Source: G958295645 sp965242735 (GTDB lineage Bacteria > Gemmatimonadota > Gemmatimonadetes > Longimicrobiales > Gaopeijiaceae). From it: DNA of 64,000 bases. Numbering within the stretch: position 1 is the stretch's first letter; each line of letters opens with the position of its first letter. The notes beneath the pieces are model-generated. The model made no database searches. It had not been told where the DNA came from and worked only from the letters and a program-made list of their open reading frames with translations. Of the stretch, positions 57,201 through 64,000 are shown piece by piece. The position numbers and the translations under genes are program-made. The stretch spans positions 1,116,001 to 1,180,000 of the forward strand of contig OZ251497.1 in the NCBI GenBank assembly GCA_965242735.1, read 5' to 3'.

Positions 57201-59489
57201 GTGCCCGCGTCAGCCCGGGCCCGCCCGCGGGCATGGCGGACCGCGGTGCTGGCCCTCGCCGGTGTCCTTGCGTCGGCGCCGGCGGCGGCGGTCGCCCAGG
57301 ACGGCGGCCCCGGCTCGCCCCGCGGCGTGTCCGCCTTGCGCCTGTCCGGCGGCGACCGCGTCGAGCTGGACGGCGAGATCGCCGAAGCCGTGTGGCAACG
57401 GGCCGTCCCCGTCGACGACTTCGTGCAGCAGGAGCCCGTCGAGGGAGCGTCCCCTTCCGAGCGTACGGAGATTCGCGTCGCGTTCGACGAGGACGACTTG
57501 TACATCGCGGCCATGTTCTACGACGATCCCGACGGCATTCTCGCCTACCAGCGCCAGCGCGACGCCGGGCTGGGCACGGACGACCGCTTCATGTGGATCC
57601 TCGACACGTTCCTGGACGGGCGCACGGGCTACTTCTTCGAGATCAATCCGGCCGGCCTCATGGGCGACGGCATCATCTCGGGGGGCGGCGGCGGGGGAGG
57701 CGGCGTCGGCAAGGCATGGGACGGAATCTGGGAAGCCCGAACCGCCCGCACGCCCGACGGCTGGTCCGCCGAGATCCGCATTCCGTTCAGGACCCTCAAC
57801 TTCAATCCGGAACTGGACGCCTGGGGCATCAACTTCCAGCGCACCATCCGACGCAAGAACGAAGAGTTGCTGTGGCGCGGACACCGGCGCAACGAGGGGC
57901 TCTGGCGACCGGTCTACGCCGGACGCCTGACGGGTTTGCAGGGCATGTCGCAGGGACTGGGACTGGAGGCGCGTCCTTCGGCCGTGGCCAGCTGGAGGAA
58001 CGTGCCGGGCGGCGCCGACCCGACCACCTTTCCCAGGGACCTGAGCCTGGACGTCAGTTACAGCCTCACGTCGAGCCTTCGCCTCTCGGCCAGCGTCAAC
58101 ACCGACTTCGCCGAGGTGGAGAGCGACCAGCGCCGCGTCAATCTCACGCGCTTCCCCCAACGCTTCCCGGAGCGGCGAGCGTTCTTTCTGGAAGGGTCTG
58201 GCGTCTTCAGCTTTGCGCCGCGCAGCGGACCGACCCCTTTCTTCTCGCGCCGGATCGGACTGCGCGACGGCGAGCAGATCCCCATTCAGTACGGCACTAG
58301 GCTGACCGGCCAGGTCGGCCGCTTCGAACTGGGCTTCTACCGAGTCGGCACGGGATCGCACGCCTACGGAGGCACGGCGCCCGAAGACGTCACGCATCTG
58401 CCCAGGGAGTCCTTCACGGTGCTTCGCGCGAAGCGTTCGATTTGGGAGCAGTCGTCGGTCGGCGTCGTCTATACGCGGCGCGCCGCGTCGCCCGTGGCTG
58501 GAGCAGCAGCTGTAGCGACGGGCCACACGGCGGGCGCCGACTTGCAGCTGAACACCCGGCGCTTCTTCGGCGACAACCGCTTCGAGATGGAGGCTTTTCT
58601 CGTCTGGAATTCCAATCCCGACCCTTCCGTCCAGCGTTCCTTCGGCGACCTGTCGGCCCGGGGCTTTCGATTCAACTTCCCCAACGACATCTGGTCCGCG
58701 CACCTGTCCTACCGCGAATTCGGCGACGACTACAATCCCACGCTGGGGTTCGTTCGGCGCAACGGGTTTCGCAGGGTCGAGCCTCGCGTGGGTTGGGCGC
58801 CCAGGCCGTCGGGCATCGACTGGATCCGGCAGTTCGACTTCGCCGTGCAGTTCCGCAACTTGACGCAGCTCGGCACCGGAGCGCTGGAAGAGCGGGAGTG
58901 GCAGTTCGACGTCTTCGGCGTGGACTTCGAGAGCGGCGACAACATCGAAGTGCAGGCTACGAGGACGACAGAGCTTCTTGACTACGGATTCGAGGTCAGC
59001 GACGGCGTCGGCATCCTGGCGGGCGAGTACACCAACTGGGAATGGGAATTCGAAGGCCGAACCGCCGGCCGGCGCCGCGTCTCCGTCTCGGGGACCGTCG
59101 CCGCCGGCGGCTTTTGGGACGGCACGAGGACGCGCTTGAACGCCGGCCTGACCTATCGCCCCAATCCCGGCGTCAGCGTCTCGCTCGACTTCGAGCACAA
59201 CGACGTCGGGCTCCCTCGGGGCGATTTCACGGCGGACGTGTACGAAGCCGAAGCCGAGTGGAACCCGAGCCCATGGATCAGCCTCGTCAATCAGTTGCAG
59301 TACGACAACGACAGCGGAATCCTAGGACTGTTCGCCCGTCTTCGTTGGATCCTTCGTCCCGGCAACGACGTGTTCCTCGTCTACACGCATAATTGGCGCA
59401 ACATGAGCGAACGCCTGCTCAGAGACGCCCGCCTCGCCACGATCTCGAAGGGCGCCGCCGTCAAGGTCAACTACACCTACAGGTTCTGA
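57201..59489 (+). CDS. DUF5916 outer-membrane protein, second copy
   Basis: A 762-residue exported protein from GTG 57201, where the signal peptide starts (RTAVLALAGVLASAPAAAVAQ). It has the CBM9-like sandwich (LRLSGGDRVELDGEIAEAVW, LYIAAMFYDDPDGILAYQRQ, WSAEIRIPFRTLNFNP) and the DUF5916 barrel (VNTDFAEVESDQRRVNLTRF, PERRAFFLEGSGVFSF), ending in KVNYTYRF with a C-terminal Phe. A run of nine Gly (GGGGGGGGG) lies in a loop near residue 160. ATG 57039 is an alternative start with 54 more residues. It is a distant paralog of the 40.4-kb gene. Confidence 0.83.
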   Translation: MPASARARPRAWRTAVLALAGVLASAPAAAVAQDGGPGSPRGVSALRLSGGDRVELDGEIAEAVWQRAVPVDDFVQQEPVEGASPSERTEIRVAFDEDDLYIAAMFYDDPDGILAYQRQRDAGLGTDDRFMWILDTFLDGRTGYFFEINPAGLMGDGIISGGGGGGGGVGKAWDGIWEARTARTPDGWSAEIRIPFRTLNFNPELDAWGINFQRTIRRKNEELLWRGHRRNEGLWRPVYAGRLTGLQGMSQGLGLEARPSAVASWRNVPGGADPTTFPRDLSLDVSYSLTSSLRLSASVNTDFAEVESDQRRVNLTRFPQRFPERRAFFLEGSGVFSFAPRSGPTPFFSRRIGLRDGEQIPIQYGTRLTGQVGRFELGFYRVGTGSHAYGGTAPEDVTHLPRESFTVLRAKRSIWEQSSVGVVYTRRAASPVAGAAAVATGHTAGADLQLNTRRFFGDNRFEMEAFLVWNSNPDPSVQRSFGDLSARGFRFNFPNDIWSAHLSYREFGDDYNPTLGFVRRNGFRRVEPRVGWAPRPSGIDWIRQFDFAVQFRNLTQLGTGALEEREWQFDVFGVDFESGDNIEVQATRTTELLDYGFEVSDGVGILAGEYTNWEWEFEGRTAGRRRVSVSGTVAAGGFWDGTRTRLNAGLTYRPNPGVSVSLDFEHNDVGLPRGDFTADVYEAEAEWNPSPWISLVNQLQYDNDSGILGLFARLRWILRPGNDVFLVYTHNWRNMSERLLRDARLATISKGAAVKVNYTYRF

Positions 59490-59585
59490 TGCCGCAAGCC
59501 GATTGCCGGGCCGAAGGCGCTCGCGCAGCAAGGTCAACCACGCCTGCCGGTTCGGATGTCGCACAGGTTCTGATGTCGCGGCCGC
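59463..59585 (+). repeat. Decayed duplication of the 3' end of the DUF5916 gene
   Basis: The gene end AAGGTCAACTACACCTACAG(GTTCTGATG) at 59463 is repeated in altered form at 59529 (AAGGTCAACCACGCCTGCCG...), and CAGGTTCTGATG again near 59563. The copies lie in the gap before the convergent TRAP gene and are no longer part of an open frame with it. Confidence 0.5.
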
Positions 59586-59613
59586 GCCGCGCCCAGCCCG
59601 CTTCGGCCCGCCT

Positions 59614-60939
59614 CTACCTTCCGAGCAGTCCCGTCACCAGTTCCGGCCACAGCACGATGGCGAGCAGGCCGATCAGCTGGATGACGATGAACGGGACGAC
59701 GGCGCGGTAGAGGTCGGTCGTCTTGACGGACGGCGGCGCGACGCCGCGCAAGTAGAACAGGGCGAATCCGAAGGGCGGCGTGAGGAAGGACGTCTGGAGG
59801 TTCATGCCGATCATGACGCCGAACCAGACGAGGTCTATGCCCAGCAGCGAGGCGGCGGGCGCCAGCAGGGGGATGATGATGAAGGCGATCTCGAAGAAGT
59901 CCAGGAAGAAGCCCAGCACGAAGATGGTCAGGTTGGCGACGATCAGGAGTCCGATCTGCCCGCCGGGAAGGTTGGTCAGCAGGTTCTCGATCCAGATGTC
60001 GCCGTAGAGGCCGCGAAAGACCAAGGCGAAGGCCGTGGAGCCGATGAGAAGGAACATGACCATGGTCGTCAGCTTGGTCGTGTCCCGGCAGGCGTCTCTC
60101 AGGACGCTCATGCTCATTCGCTTTCGGGCGGCGGCCAGCAGCATCGCCCCGACGGCCCCGACGGCGCCCGCTTCGGTGGGCGTGGCGACGCCGGCGAAGA
60201 TGGACCCCAGGACGACGAGAATCAGCAAGAGCGGCGGCATGAGAACGACCGCGACCTGGCGCAGCAGCGTCCGAAACGCGACGTCGGTCATCTCGGGAGG
60301 CAGGGCAGGCGCCGCCGAGGGCTTGACGATCGCGACGCCCGCCACGTAGAGCGCGTACATGCTCGCCAGCATGAGGCCCGGGACCAAGCCTCCGACGAAC
60401 AAGTCGCCCACGGAAATGCCCATCTGGTCCGCGAGCACCACGAGCACGATGCTGGGCGGAATGATCTGCCCCAGCGTTCCCGACGCGAGGATGACGCCCG
60501 AGGACAGGTGCTTCGAGTAGTTGTAGCGCAGCATGACGGGAAGCGAGATGCTCCCCATCGCGACCACCGAAGCGCCCACGACCCCCGTGGCCGCCGCCAG
60601 CATCGCCCCGACGAACACCACGGCCAGGGCCAAGCCGCCGGCGTGGCGCCCGAACAGCGAACCGATCGTGGTCAGCAGATCCTCCGCCAGCTTGGCCTTT
60701 TCCAGCACCAGCCCCATGAAGATGAAGAAGGGGACGGCCAGGAGGACGTAGTTGGACATGATGCCGAACACGCGCTCGGGCATCGCGTACAGAAGGTTCC
60801 AGTCGAAGTATCCCAACTCCACGCCGACGAAGGCGAAGATCAGCGACGCCCCGCCCAAGGCGAAGGCGACCGGATAGCCGGTGAAGATGATCAGGAACAC
60901 CGCCGCGAACATCAGTGGCGCGAGAACGTTTCCTTCCAT
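59614..60939 (-). CDS. dctM: TRAP transporter large permease subunit (DctM/SiaM type)
   Basis: A 441-residue membrane protein of about twelve helices. It has FAAVFLIIFTGYPVAFALGG, MSNYVLLAVPFFIFMGLVLE, VVGASVVAMGSISLPVMLRY, ASGTLGQIIPPSIVLVVLAD and GSIFAGVATPTEAGAVGAVG, the conserved TRAP large-subunit motifs. It would move an organic acid or similar solute with Na+, using a periplasmic binding protein that is not in the window. It starts at ATG 60939, which overlaps the stop of the small subunit (TGATG). Confidence 0.92.
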   Translation of the reverse strand: MEGNVLAPLMFAAVFLIIFTGYPVAFALGGASLIFAFVGVELGYFDWNLLYAMPERVFGIMSNYVLLAVPFFIFMGLVLEKAKLAEDLLTTIGSLFGRHAGGLALAVVFVGAMLAAATGVVGASVVAMGSISLPVMLRYNYSKHLSSGVILASGTLGQIIPPSIVLVVLADQMGISVGDLFVGGLVPGLMLASMYALYVAGVAIVKPSAAPALPPEMTDVAFRTLLRQVAVVLMPPLLLILVVLGSIFAGVATPTEAGAVGAVGAMLLAAARKRMSMSVLRDACRDTTKLTTMVMFLLIGSTAFALVFRGLYGDIWIENLLTNLPGGQIGLLIVANLTIFVLGFFLDFFEIAFIIIPLLAPAASLLGIDLVWFGVMIGMNLQTSFLTPPFGFALFYLRGVAPPSVKTTDLYRAVVPFIVIQLIGLLAIVLWPELVTGLLGR

Positions 60940-61643
60940 CAGAGGCCCCCCGGCCCGTCGCCCTCGTCCTCCCGCCCCTTCTCCAGCAGCGTCCGCCCGT
61001 CCTTCGCCAACTGGGCCAGTCCCTGGACGGCCAGCAGCGCGAAGCAGACGAGGATGACCGCCTTGAGCGGATAGCGGGGCAGCCCCCCCGGATCCGGCGA
61101 CACTTCCCGGATCGTCCAGGAGTTGTGCACCGACGGCCACGACACCCACAGCAGAAAGACGCAGAAGGGCAGCAGCATGAACACCGCGCCCGCCGTGTCG
61201 ATCCAGGCCCGCGCCCGCCGGCCCAGCCGCCCGTAGAGCACGTCCACGCGCACATGGGCGTTCTCCTTGAGCGCGTAGCCGGCGCCGAGCAGGAAGACGA
61301 GGGAGAACAAGTACCACTGAAGCTCCAAGTAGAGGTTGGAGCTGAGACTGGTGCCTGTGAAGCGGCCCAAGTAGCGCACCAAGGCGTTGTAGGCGCCGAT
61401 CAGCGCCATGGCCAGGACGAACCAGGACACGAACCGGCCCAAGGCGCCCGTCAGGCGGTCGGTCGCGCGGACGAGCGCGGGAAGCGGCGGCGTGCGGCCC
61501 GCCCCCGAGGGAGAGCCTCCCGGAGACCCGTCCGGACCGGCCCGATCGTCGGCCGCGAGCGCGCCTTGGCCCGGCTCCGAGGCTCCAGCGGCGGCGTCTC
61601 GGGCAGGCGAGGGTCGGTGGCGTCGGTGGCGGGACTCGTTCAA
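60939..61643 (-). CDS. dctQ: TRAP transporter small permease subunit (DctQ type)
   Basis: A product of 234 residues if started at TTG 61643, with four membrane helices (FVSWFVLAMALIGAYNALVR; LYLELQWYLFSLVFLLGAGY; GAVFMLLPFCVFLLWVSW; VILVCFALLAVQGLAQ) and the DctQ hallmark ALKENAHVRVDVLYGRL. A ~75-residue Pro/Arg/Gly-rich leader precedes the first helix and may be too long; TTG 61691 is another candidate, and no ATG lies between. The gene overlaps the large-subunit start. Confidence 0.82.
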   Translation of the reverse strand: MNESRHRRHRPSPARDAAAGASEPGQGALAADDRAGPDGSPGGSPSGAGRTPPLPALVRATDRLTGALGRFVSWFVLAMALIGAYNALVRYLGRFTGTSLSSNLYLELQWYLFSLVFLLGAGYALKENAHVRVDVLYGRLGRRARAWIDTAGAVFMLLPFCVFLLWVSWPSVHNSWTIREVSPDPGGLPRYPLKAVILVCFALLAVQGLAQLAKDGRTLLEKGREDEGDGPGGL

Positions 61644-61734
61644 GCGGCGTGTCCTGGGTTGGATGGCGTCCCGTCCGTCTCCCGGGCGCAACGCGTGCGG
61701 CCTGCCTCCGTCGCGGGCGCAACGCGGCAGACTA

Positions 61735-63378
61735 TCACGCCAACGGCGTCTCGGGCAAGCGGGCGGGGTGGGGCGGCTGAGATGGCCGCAGGAGGCTGCG
61801 CCCGGTCATCTCGGGCGGCTGGGGGACGTCCATGAGATCGAGCACGGTGGGAGCGACATCGGCCAGAGCGCCGTCGCGCAGCTGAAGGCCGGCGCCTTCC
61901 GTCTTGCCCCGGTGCACCGCGAGGAACAAGCGCACGGGGCCGGTCGTGTGGGCCGTGAAGGGCTGTCCGCGCTCGTCCAGCATGCGCTCCGCGTTCCCGT
62001 GGTCGGCGGTGACCAGCGCCGTTCCGCCGACGGCGGCGACGCGCTCCAGAACCCGCCCGACGCATGCGTCCACCGCTTCGACCGCCTGCGCCGCGGGGGC
62101 CAGCTTCCCCGTGTGTCCCACCATGTCGGCGTTGGCGTAGTTGACGAGCACGAAGTCGTGCCGCCGCTCGTCCAGCCGCCGTAGCAGCGCGTCCGTGAGC
62201 TCCGGCGCGCACATTTCGGGCTTCAGGTCGTAGGTATCCACGGCGGGCGAAGGCGTCATCTCGCGCTCCTCGCCGGGGAACGGCGTCTCTTCGCCCCCGT
62301 TGAAGAAGTAGGTGACGTGGGCGTACTTCTCGGTCTCGGCCATGCGCAGCTGCGTCCGCCCGGCCCGCGCGAGCGCCTCGCCCAGCACGTTGGTCAGCCG
62401 CAACGGCGGAAACAGCACGGGCCAGGGGAAGTCGTCCCGGTAGCGGGTCATGGCGACCACGTTGCGGCACGGGGGGCGCACGCGGCGAAAGAAGGGGAAT
62501 TCCGCGTCGGCCAGCGCCGCCGCCAGCTGCCGCATCCGGTCCGCGCGGAAGTTGCAGAAGAGCAGGCCGTCTTCGGGGAGCACGCCGAGGGGTTCCCGAT
62601 CCCTCCCGCCGCCGGAGACGACGACCGGCGGGAGGAACTCGTCGCTGGTTTCCTCGTAGCACTCCTCGACGTAGCGCGACGCCGAGGCGACCCTCGGCGC
62701 GAAGCCCGCGACGACGGCGCGGTAGGCGCGCTTGGTCCTGCGCCAGCGGCGGTCCCGGTCCATCGCCCAGTGCCTGCCCGCGACGCTGGCCACGCGACCG
62801 TCCCGCATGGCGGCCGCCCATCGTTCGATCCGCCGAACCCAGCCCAGGCCGGAGGTGGGCGGCGCGTCCCTTCCGTCCGTGATGCAGTGGACGCGCGCGG
62901 GCAGCCCGGCCCCGTCCGCCCAGTCCAGCAGGGCGCGCACGTGCCTGGCGCGGCTGTGGACGCCGCCGTCCGAGCAGAGCCCCACGAGGTGGAGACGGCT
63001 CCCGGCGCGACGCAGTTCGCTCGCCAGCGACTCGAGCACGGGCAGGCTCGCCAAGCTGTCGTCCTCGACGGCTTGGTCGATGCGCGTCAGGTCCTGCGCG
63101 ACCACGCGGCCCGCGCCGAGGTTGAGGTGGCCCACTTCGGAGTTGCCCATTTGGCCCTCCGGCAGCCCGACGGCCTTTCCGGACGTGCGCAGAAGGCTCC
63201 ACGGACACCGCTCCAGCATCCGTTGGCGCACGGGCGTGCGGGCCCGCGCGACGGCGTTGCCCTGCCTCTCGGCCTCGGCGGGATCGGTCGCGCCCACGCC
63301 CCATCCGTCGCACACGATCAGGACGACCGGTCCTCCGGCCTGCCGCCGCCGGGTGGCGCCCAGCTGCTTTTGGAGCAT
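61735..63378 (-). CDS. gpmI: 2,3-bisphosphoglycerate-independent phosphoglycerate mutase
   Basis: A 547-residue alkaline-phosphatase-superfamily enzyme of glycolysis. It has VCDGWG (Asp24), the nucleophile Ser80 in MGNSEVGHLNLGAG, SDGGVHS, CITDGRDAPP, YFFNGGEE, VNYANADMVGHTG and TADHGNAE. It interconverts 3- and 2-phosphoglycerate, with manganese in most members. ATG 63378 is used with AGGAAAG just upstream; the first 16 residues are basic and not conserved. It is divergent from the partial gene at the right edge. Confidence 0.92.
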   Translation of the reverse strand: MLQKQLGATRRRQAGGPVVLIVCDGWGVGATDPAEAERQGNAVARARTPVRQRMLERCPWSLLRTSGKAVGLPEGQMGNSEVGHLNLGAGRVVAQDLTRIDQAVEDDSLASLPVLESLASELRRAGSRLHLVGLCSDGGVHSRARHVRALLDWADGAGLPARVHCITDGRDAPPTSGLGWVRRIERWAAAMRDGRVASVAGRHWAMDRDRRWRRTKRAYRAVVAGFAPRVASASRYVEECYEETSDEFLPPVVVSGGGRDREPLGVLPEDGLLFCNFRADRMRQLAAALADAEFPFFRRVRPPCRNVVAMTRYRDDFPWPVLFPPLRLTNVLGEALARAGRTQLRMAETEKYAHVTYFFNGGEETPFPGEEREMTPSPAVDTYDLKPEMCAPELTDALLRRLDERRHDFVLVNYANADMVGHTGKLAPAAQAVEAVDACVGRVLERVAAVGGTALVTADHGNAERMLDERGQPFTAHTTGPVRLFLAVHRGKTEGAGLQLRDGALADVAPTVLDLMDVPQPPEMTGRSLLRPSQPPHPARLPETPLA

Positions 63379-63475
63379 CTTTCCTTGGGCGAGGGTCTGC
63401 CGTTCGGCGACGGGAAGGCGTGCGCGCGAGCGGCCGCTGGCGATCAATCTATCCCCCGGACGGGAGCGCCGCCGC

Positions 63476-64000
63476 TTGGCGAAGGAAAAGCAGGAGGGGC
63501 GCGCGGCCGTGCGGCCCGAGACCGGCGCGCCCGAGCAGCCTTGGTGCCTGACGGTGGACGGCGAAGGGCGCTGGACGGGCGGCCACGAGCCTCTGGGCGC
63601 GCATGGCGCCGGCCGCAGCGTTGCGTGGACGAGCGCCGCGCCGGAATCGGACCTGCACCAGCTGCGGGCCTGGAGAAGCGCCGTGGGGCCCGCATGGCTA
63701 CTGGAGGGCGCGGGCACGGCGGACCCCCGTCTGCCGGTGGTGGCGGCAACGTGGAACGCGCGCACCGGCGGCGGTGCGCTTCGCGCGTTCTGGCGAGGGT
63801 TGCTGGCAGAGCGCGGCGGCGCAGGAACGCCTGTGGTCGCGCTGTTGCAGGAGGTCTTTTCCTCGGGAGATCACGTGCCGCGGGGCGCGGACGGCTCTGC
63901 GGGCGCCGGGCGGGTGGGCGGCATGTTCGCGCGGGCGGGCGGGGAAGCCCAGGCCGACGCCGACACCGCGAGAAGATCGTCTTTCCGGGAGGCGGCTGGC
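63476..64000 (+). CDS. Endonuclease/exonuclease/phosphatase-family protein (partial, runs off the right edge)
   Basis: From TTG 63476 the frame stays open for 175 codons to the window end. GGGAG lies nine bases upstream. About 85 codons in, VVAATWNARTGGGALRAFWRG and VVALLQEVFSSGDHVP match the start of the EEP fold, where the Asn of TWN and the Glu of LQEV bind the metal. The N-terminal ~80 residues are not recognised. The catalytic core lies mostly outside the window. Confidence 0.65.
   Translation, partial: MAKEKQEGRAAVRPETGAPEQPWCLTVDGEGRWTGGHEPLGAHGAGRSVAWTSAAPESDLHQLRAWRSAVGPAWLLEGAGTADPRLPVVAATWNARTGGGALRAFWRGLLAERGGAGTPVVALLQEVFSSGDHVPRGADGSAGAGRVGGMFARAGGEAQADADTARRSSFREAAG

Noticed and set aside
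1..64000. tRNA or rRNA genes
   Set aside because: I saw no cloverleaf with CCA end or conserved rRNA core sequences by eye; a covariance-model scan would settle this.

Overview
The window is about 70 % GC and densely packed with genes on both strands, many joined by ATGA, GTGA or TGATG stop/start overlaps. The gene content points to a Gram-negative, free-living heterotroph, most likely Gemmatimonadota or a nearby relative of the Bacteroidota/FCB group. The evidence is an outer-membrane export pair (LptF/LptG), a giant Sov/SprA-like barrel, two DUF5916 outer-membrane proteins, several signal-peptide or lipobox proteins, and a very GC-rich genome. The phylum is inferred from content; there is no rRNA or other marker in the window.

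Layout. 1-5.2 kb (minus strand): a Pho operon (PhoB, PhoR, start of a PstS-like binding lipoprotein) preceded by a LeuA/HMG-lyase-family enzyme and a sugar-nucleotidyltransferase. 5.4-7.9 kb: a putative lipoprotein and a DUF445 membrane protein. 8.0-9.7 kb: an AT-rich operator-like palindrome, the cut-off first 43 codons of an AAA-type ATPase gene, and an AT-richer plant-type leucine-rich-repeat lipoprotein, probably a foreign insert. 9.6-13.9 kb (minus): a coupled run OsmC, fatty-acyl-CoA ligase, CutA and TerB, with a TPR protein upstream. 14.3-21.6 kb: a coiled-coil triple-repeat protein, a 5'-truncated exonuclease/TerB/BRCT gene, a radical SAM/SPASM enzyme, an aldehyde dehydrogenase, a PDZ protein and a propeller lipoprotein. 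21.6-27.2 kb: ThyX, tryptophan dioxygenase, and a redox cluster made of a creatininase-like protein, a peroxiredoxin-like gene with an in-frame TGA at the catalytic Cys position followed by a SECIS-like hairpin (probable selenoprotein), a TlpA-like thioredoxin and a CcdA-type electron transporter. 27.2-34 kb: two paralogous alpha-helical-repeat proteins, a Gly/Tyr-rich exported protein, a beta-barrel and a dienelactone-hydrolase lipoprotein. 34.1-35.7 kb: a complete 1,569-bp insertion sequence with a perfect 17-bp target duplication. 36-46.9 kb: a choice-of-anchor-B protein, an SLC13-type transporter, DUF5916, a DapF homolog lacking both catalytic cysteines, and LptG/LptF. 46.9-53.3 kb: the SprA-like gene. 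53.4-56.6 kb: a competence/type IV pilus cluster (ComEA, PilT, a 42-codon coupled ORF, PilC/GspF). 56.7-61.6 kb: a small protein, a second DUF5916 protein and TRAP permease subunits. 61.7-64 kb: phosphoglycerate mutase GpmI and the start of an endonuclease/exonuclease/phosphatase-family gene that leaves the window.

How the genes fit together. PhoBR with PstS forms a phosphate-starvation module. LptFG supplies LPS to the outer membrane in which the SprA-like, DUF5916 and other barrels would sit. ComEA-PilT-PilC indicates DNA uptake through a retractable pilus, which suits the foreign-looking LRR gene, the insertion sequence and the IS-end relic. CcdA, TlpA and the exported putative selenoperoxiredoxin could form a periplasmic thiol/selenol relay. 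Several short tandem or inverted repeats lie in or beside genes. I saw no tRNA, rRNA, CRISPR array or prophage.
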